A stretch of DNA of 6,651 nt. Origin: Chitinophaga pinensis (lineage in GTDB: Bacteria; Bacteroidota; Bacteroidia; UKL13-3). How positions within the stretch are numbered: position 1 is the stretch's first letter; each line of letters begins with the position of its first letter. A model generated the notes under the pieces. The model saw only the letters and a list, made by a program, of their open reading frames with translations. It was not told the origin of the DNA and made no database searches. Of the stretch, positions 4,508-6,651 are shown one piece after another. Where the stretch lies: positions 1 to 6,651 of the forward strand of contig CAMCQX010000093.1 in the NCBI GenBank assembly GCA_945876985.1, read 5' to 3'. The position numbers and the translations under genes are program-made.

Positions 4508-6651
4508 ATGAAGAAAATTTTTACAGCTTTAATGCTTTCTATAAGCGCAATTTCTTATGCTCAGAACACTCATATTGAAGTAGTTCAGCAACTTAATAAA
4601 AATGGATTTCCTAACTTAACTGAATCTGAAGTTATTATTAATAGTTCATCATTAGATAAAAAAACAGGCATTACACATATTTATTTTAAACAAGTTGTAA
4701 ATGGTAACGAGGTTTTTAACACCCAAAGTAGCATTCATATTGATAAAAACGGGAATATTGTTTCTAAAAATATTGCTTTAAAAAGTAATATTGTAATAGC
4801 GAATGCTGTAAAAATAGATGCAGCTACTGCATTGAATATTGCTTTAGTAGAAGCAAAGATTGTAAAAAATGTGTTAAATAAATCTGCTTTAGCAAGCAAT
4901 GCTAATTTTAAAATAGTTGATAAAAATGTTTCAAGTGAAGCAATAAATGGCAAACCTGTTTTTTATGAAAAAAACAATCAATTGTTTGCTGCATGGGAGA
5001 TAGAAGTATTAAATGATGAAACCAATGATTGGTTAAATTTAATTATAGATGCACAAGATGGTTCTATTTTAGATAAGAATAATTATACAATCAAATGTAA
5101 TGCTGAAAACATGACAGCATCAAATATTAATAAACCTTATTATTTTGAATTTGAAGATAACAATTCTTTAGGTAAAACTAGCCCAACAGGATCTTATAAT
5201 GTATATCCTATTCCTATGGAAAGTCCAGCAAGAGGAAATAGGCAATTAGTTTCTGATGCCAATGATGTCAATGCTTCGCCTTACGGTTGGCATGATACAA
5301 ATGCAGTAGATGGAGCTGAGTTTACAATAACACGTGGTAACAATGTTTGGGCAAAAGAAGATACCTTAGGTTCCAACGGAACAACTGGTTTTTCGCCAAA
5401 TGGTGGAACCGATTTAATTTTTGATTTTCCTTATGGTTTAGATGCTGGTCCTCGTCCTAATTTAAGTGCTGCAATTACTAATTTATATTTTTGGAATAAT
5501 ACCATGCACGATGTTTTTCATAATTATGGATTTGATGAAGAAAGTGGAAATTTCCAACAAAAAAATTATACAGGTTTAGGACTTGGAAACGATTACGTAA
5601 ATGCCGATGCTCAAGATGGTAGTGGAACTGATAATGCAAATTTTGCAACTCCTGTTGACGGAACTAATTCTAGAATGCAAATGTATTTGTGGGGTGTTCC
5701 CACTGCCGCTGTTTCTAATATTTTACAAGTAAACACCCCTTCGCCAATTGCCAATAAATATGGTGGAATTTTGGCAACTTTTAGTCCTAAATTAAGTTTA
5801 GTTCCTATTACCGCTAATATGGTTTTGGTAAATGATGGCACTACAAATCCTAGTTATGGCTGTTCTACATTAGTAAATAGTGTTGCAATAGCAGGTAAAA
5901 TAGCATTAATTACAAGAGGAACCTGTTCTTATGCTACCAAAATATTAAATGCTCAAAATGCAGGTGCAATTGCTGCTGTTATCATTAATAGTCTTGCTAC
6001 TGGTGCAATTGCCATGACGGGTTCTTCTGCTGGTATAACAATTCCCTCGTTAATGATTGCAAAAGCTGATGGTGATAAATTCAAATTAGATACCATTGGT
6101 TTAAATGTAAGTTTGTTTGATTCAACAGTTGCATCTACCAAAAGAATTTATGACAGTGATTTTGATAATGGAGTTATAGCTCATGAATATGGACACGGAA
6201 TATCAACACGTTTAACTGGTGGTCCTGGAAATTCATCGTGTTTAAGTAATCAAGAACAAGCTGGTGAAGGTTGGAGCGATTTCTTCTCATTGGCTTTAAC
6301 TTCAAAACCATACGAAACTACATTAAATGGCCGTGGAATTGGTACACATTTAATAGCTCAAGATACATCTGGAGTTGGAATTCGTCCTTATAAATATGCT
6401 AGAAATATGACCACCAATCCTGTTACTTATGAAAGTATTAAAACTTTAACTGTTCCTCATGGTGTTGGGTTTGTTTGGTGTAGTGCTTTATACGATATTT
6501 ATTTAGACATGATTGACAAATATGGTTTTGATGAAAATATGCACACAGGAACAGGTGGTAATAATAAAACACTTCAATTGGTGGTGGAAGGTTTAAAATT
6601 GCAGCCTTGTAATCCTGGTTTTATGGATGCAAGAAATGCTGTAATTTTAGC
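4508..6651 (+). CDS. Secreted M36 (fungalysin-like) zinc metalloprotease with inserted PA domain, 3' end cut by the window
   Basis: The reading frame is open from the ATG at 4508 to the window edge: 714 codons plus two bases, with no stop. Residues 1-18 form a signal peptide (M-K-K, hydrophobic stretch, S-Y-A before Q19). Residues about 20-190 resemble an FTP/PepSY propeptide that keeps the enzyme inactive until cleaved. The catalytic domain starts near 300, with N325-L-Y-F-W-N-N-T-M-H and R389-M-Q-M-Y-L-W. A PA domain is inserted at about 418-540, with C452 and C473 (G463-K-I-A-L-I-T-R-G-T-C473) able to form its usual disulfide. The zinc site follows: H559-E-Y-G-H563 with catalytic E560, and third ligand E587 in G586-E-G-W-S-D. 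V649-P-H-G-V-G continues the M36 fold. Known Bacteroidota relatives with this layout are exported by Sec and then by the type IX secretion system through a C-terminal sorting domain. That domain would lie beyond the window, so this route is inferred. Confidence 0.93.
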   Translation, partial: MKKIFTALMLSISAISYAQNTHIEVVQQLNKNGFPNLTESEVIINSSSLDKKTGITHIYFKQVVNGNEVFNTQSSIHIDKNGNIVSKNIALKSNIVIANAVKIDAATALNIALVEAKIVKNVLNKSALASNANFKIVDKNVSSEAINGKPVFYEKNNQLFAAWEIEVLNDETNDWLNLIIDAQDGSILDKNNYTIKCNAENMTASNINKPYYFEFEDNNSLGKTSPTGSYNVYPIPMESPARGNRQLVSDANDVNASPYGWHDTNAVDGAEFTITRGNNVWAKEDTLGSNGTTGFSPNGGTDLIFDFPYGLDAGPRPNLSAAITNLYFWNNTMHDVFHNYGFDEESGNFQQKNYTGLGLGNDYVNADAQDGSGTDNANFATPVDGTNSRMQMYLWGVPTAAVSNILQVNTPSPIANKYGGILATFSPKLSLVPITANMVLVNDGTTNPSYGCSTLVNSVAIAGKIALITRGTCSYATKILNAQNAGAIAAVIINSLATGAIAMTGSSAGITIPSLMIAKADGDKFKLDTIGLNVSLFDSTVASTKRIYDSDFDNGVIAHEYGHGISTRLTGGPGNSSCLSNQEQAGEGWSDFFSLALTSKPYETTLNGRGIGTHLIAQDTSGVGIRPYKYARNMTTNPVTYESIKTLTVPHGVGFVWCSALYDIYLDMIDKYGFDENMHTGTGGNNKTLQLVVEGLKLQPCNPGFMDARNAVIL

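Noticed and set aside
4735..6141. Three - strand open frames (72, 76 and 62 codons) opposite the protease gene
   Set aside because: The + strand frame is continuous over this whole stretch and matches the M36 family, so the antisense frames are by-products.
1..6651. Mobile elements, CRISPR, tRNA or rRNA genes, or a defence system
   Set aside because: No transposase, integrase, repeat-spacer pattern, tRNA-like cloverleaf or toxin/effector gene is visible; nearly all the sequence is taken up by six identified genes.

Overview
The window is AT-rich, protein-coding chromosomal DNA that most likely comes from a member of the Bacteroidota. Four things point that way. The last gene encodes an M36 metalloprotease with an inserted PA domain, an architecture I know best from Bacteroidota type IX secretion cargo. 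A good match to the Bacteroidota -33/-7 promoter (TTG, 18 bases, TAnnTTTG) lies just upstream of it. None of the six starts has a strong GGAGG-type ribosome binding site. Base composition is low in G+C. I cannot place it below phylum level.

Layout, left to right. On the + strand, 60-785 is a complete ZIP-family metal transporter. A short convergent gap (786-841) holds an AT-rich hairpin that could end transcription from the right. Four housekeeping genes then read leftward on the - strand, in transcription order trpS (4390-3386), ribF (3349-2402), pyrR (2309-1770) and pyrB (1765-842). Gaps are 36, 92 and 4 bases; pyrR and pyrB are tightly coupled, and the 92-base ribF-pyrR gap contains a perfect 12-base palindrome. 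A 117-base divergent gap (4391-4507) carries candidate promoters for both directions. From 4508 to the right edge runs a large secreted metalloprotease gene, open through the last base and cut off by the window.

The genes serve separate jobs: metal uptake, charging of tRNA-Trp, FMN/FAD synthesis, regulation or salvage plus the committed step of pyrimidine synthesis, and extracellular proteolysis. The only clear functional pair is pyrR-pyrB. There are no RNA genes, insertion sequences, CRISPR arrays or phage genes, and no gene-free stretch longer than about 120 bases. I found no new multi-gene system. The points most worth a second look are the absence of a recognisable PyrR RNA-binding leader before pyrR, the palindrome there, the altered metal-site motif in the ZIP protein, and the PA-domain insertion in the protease.
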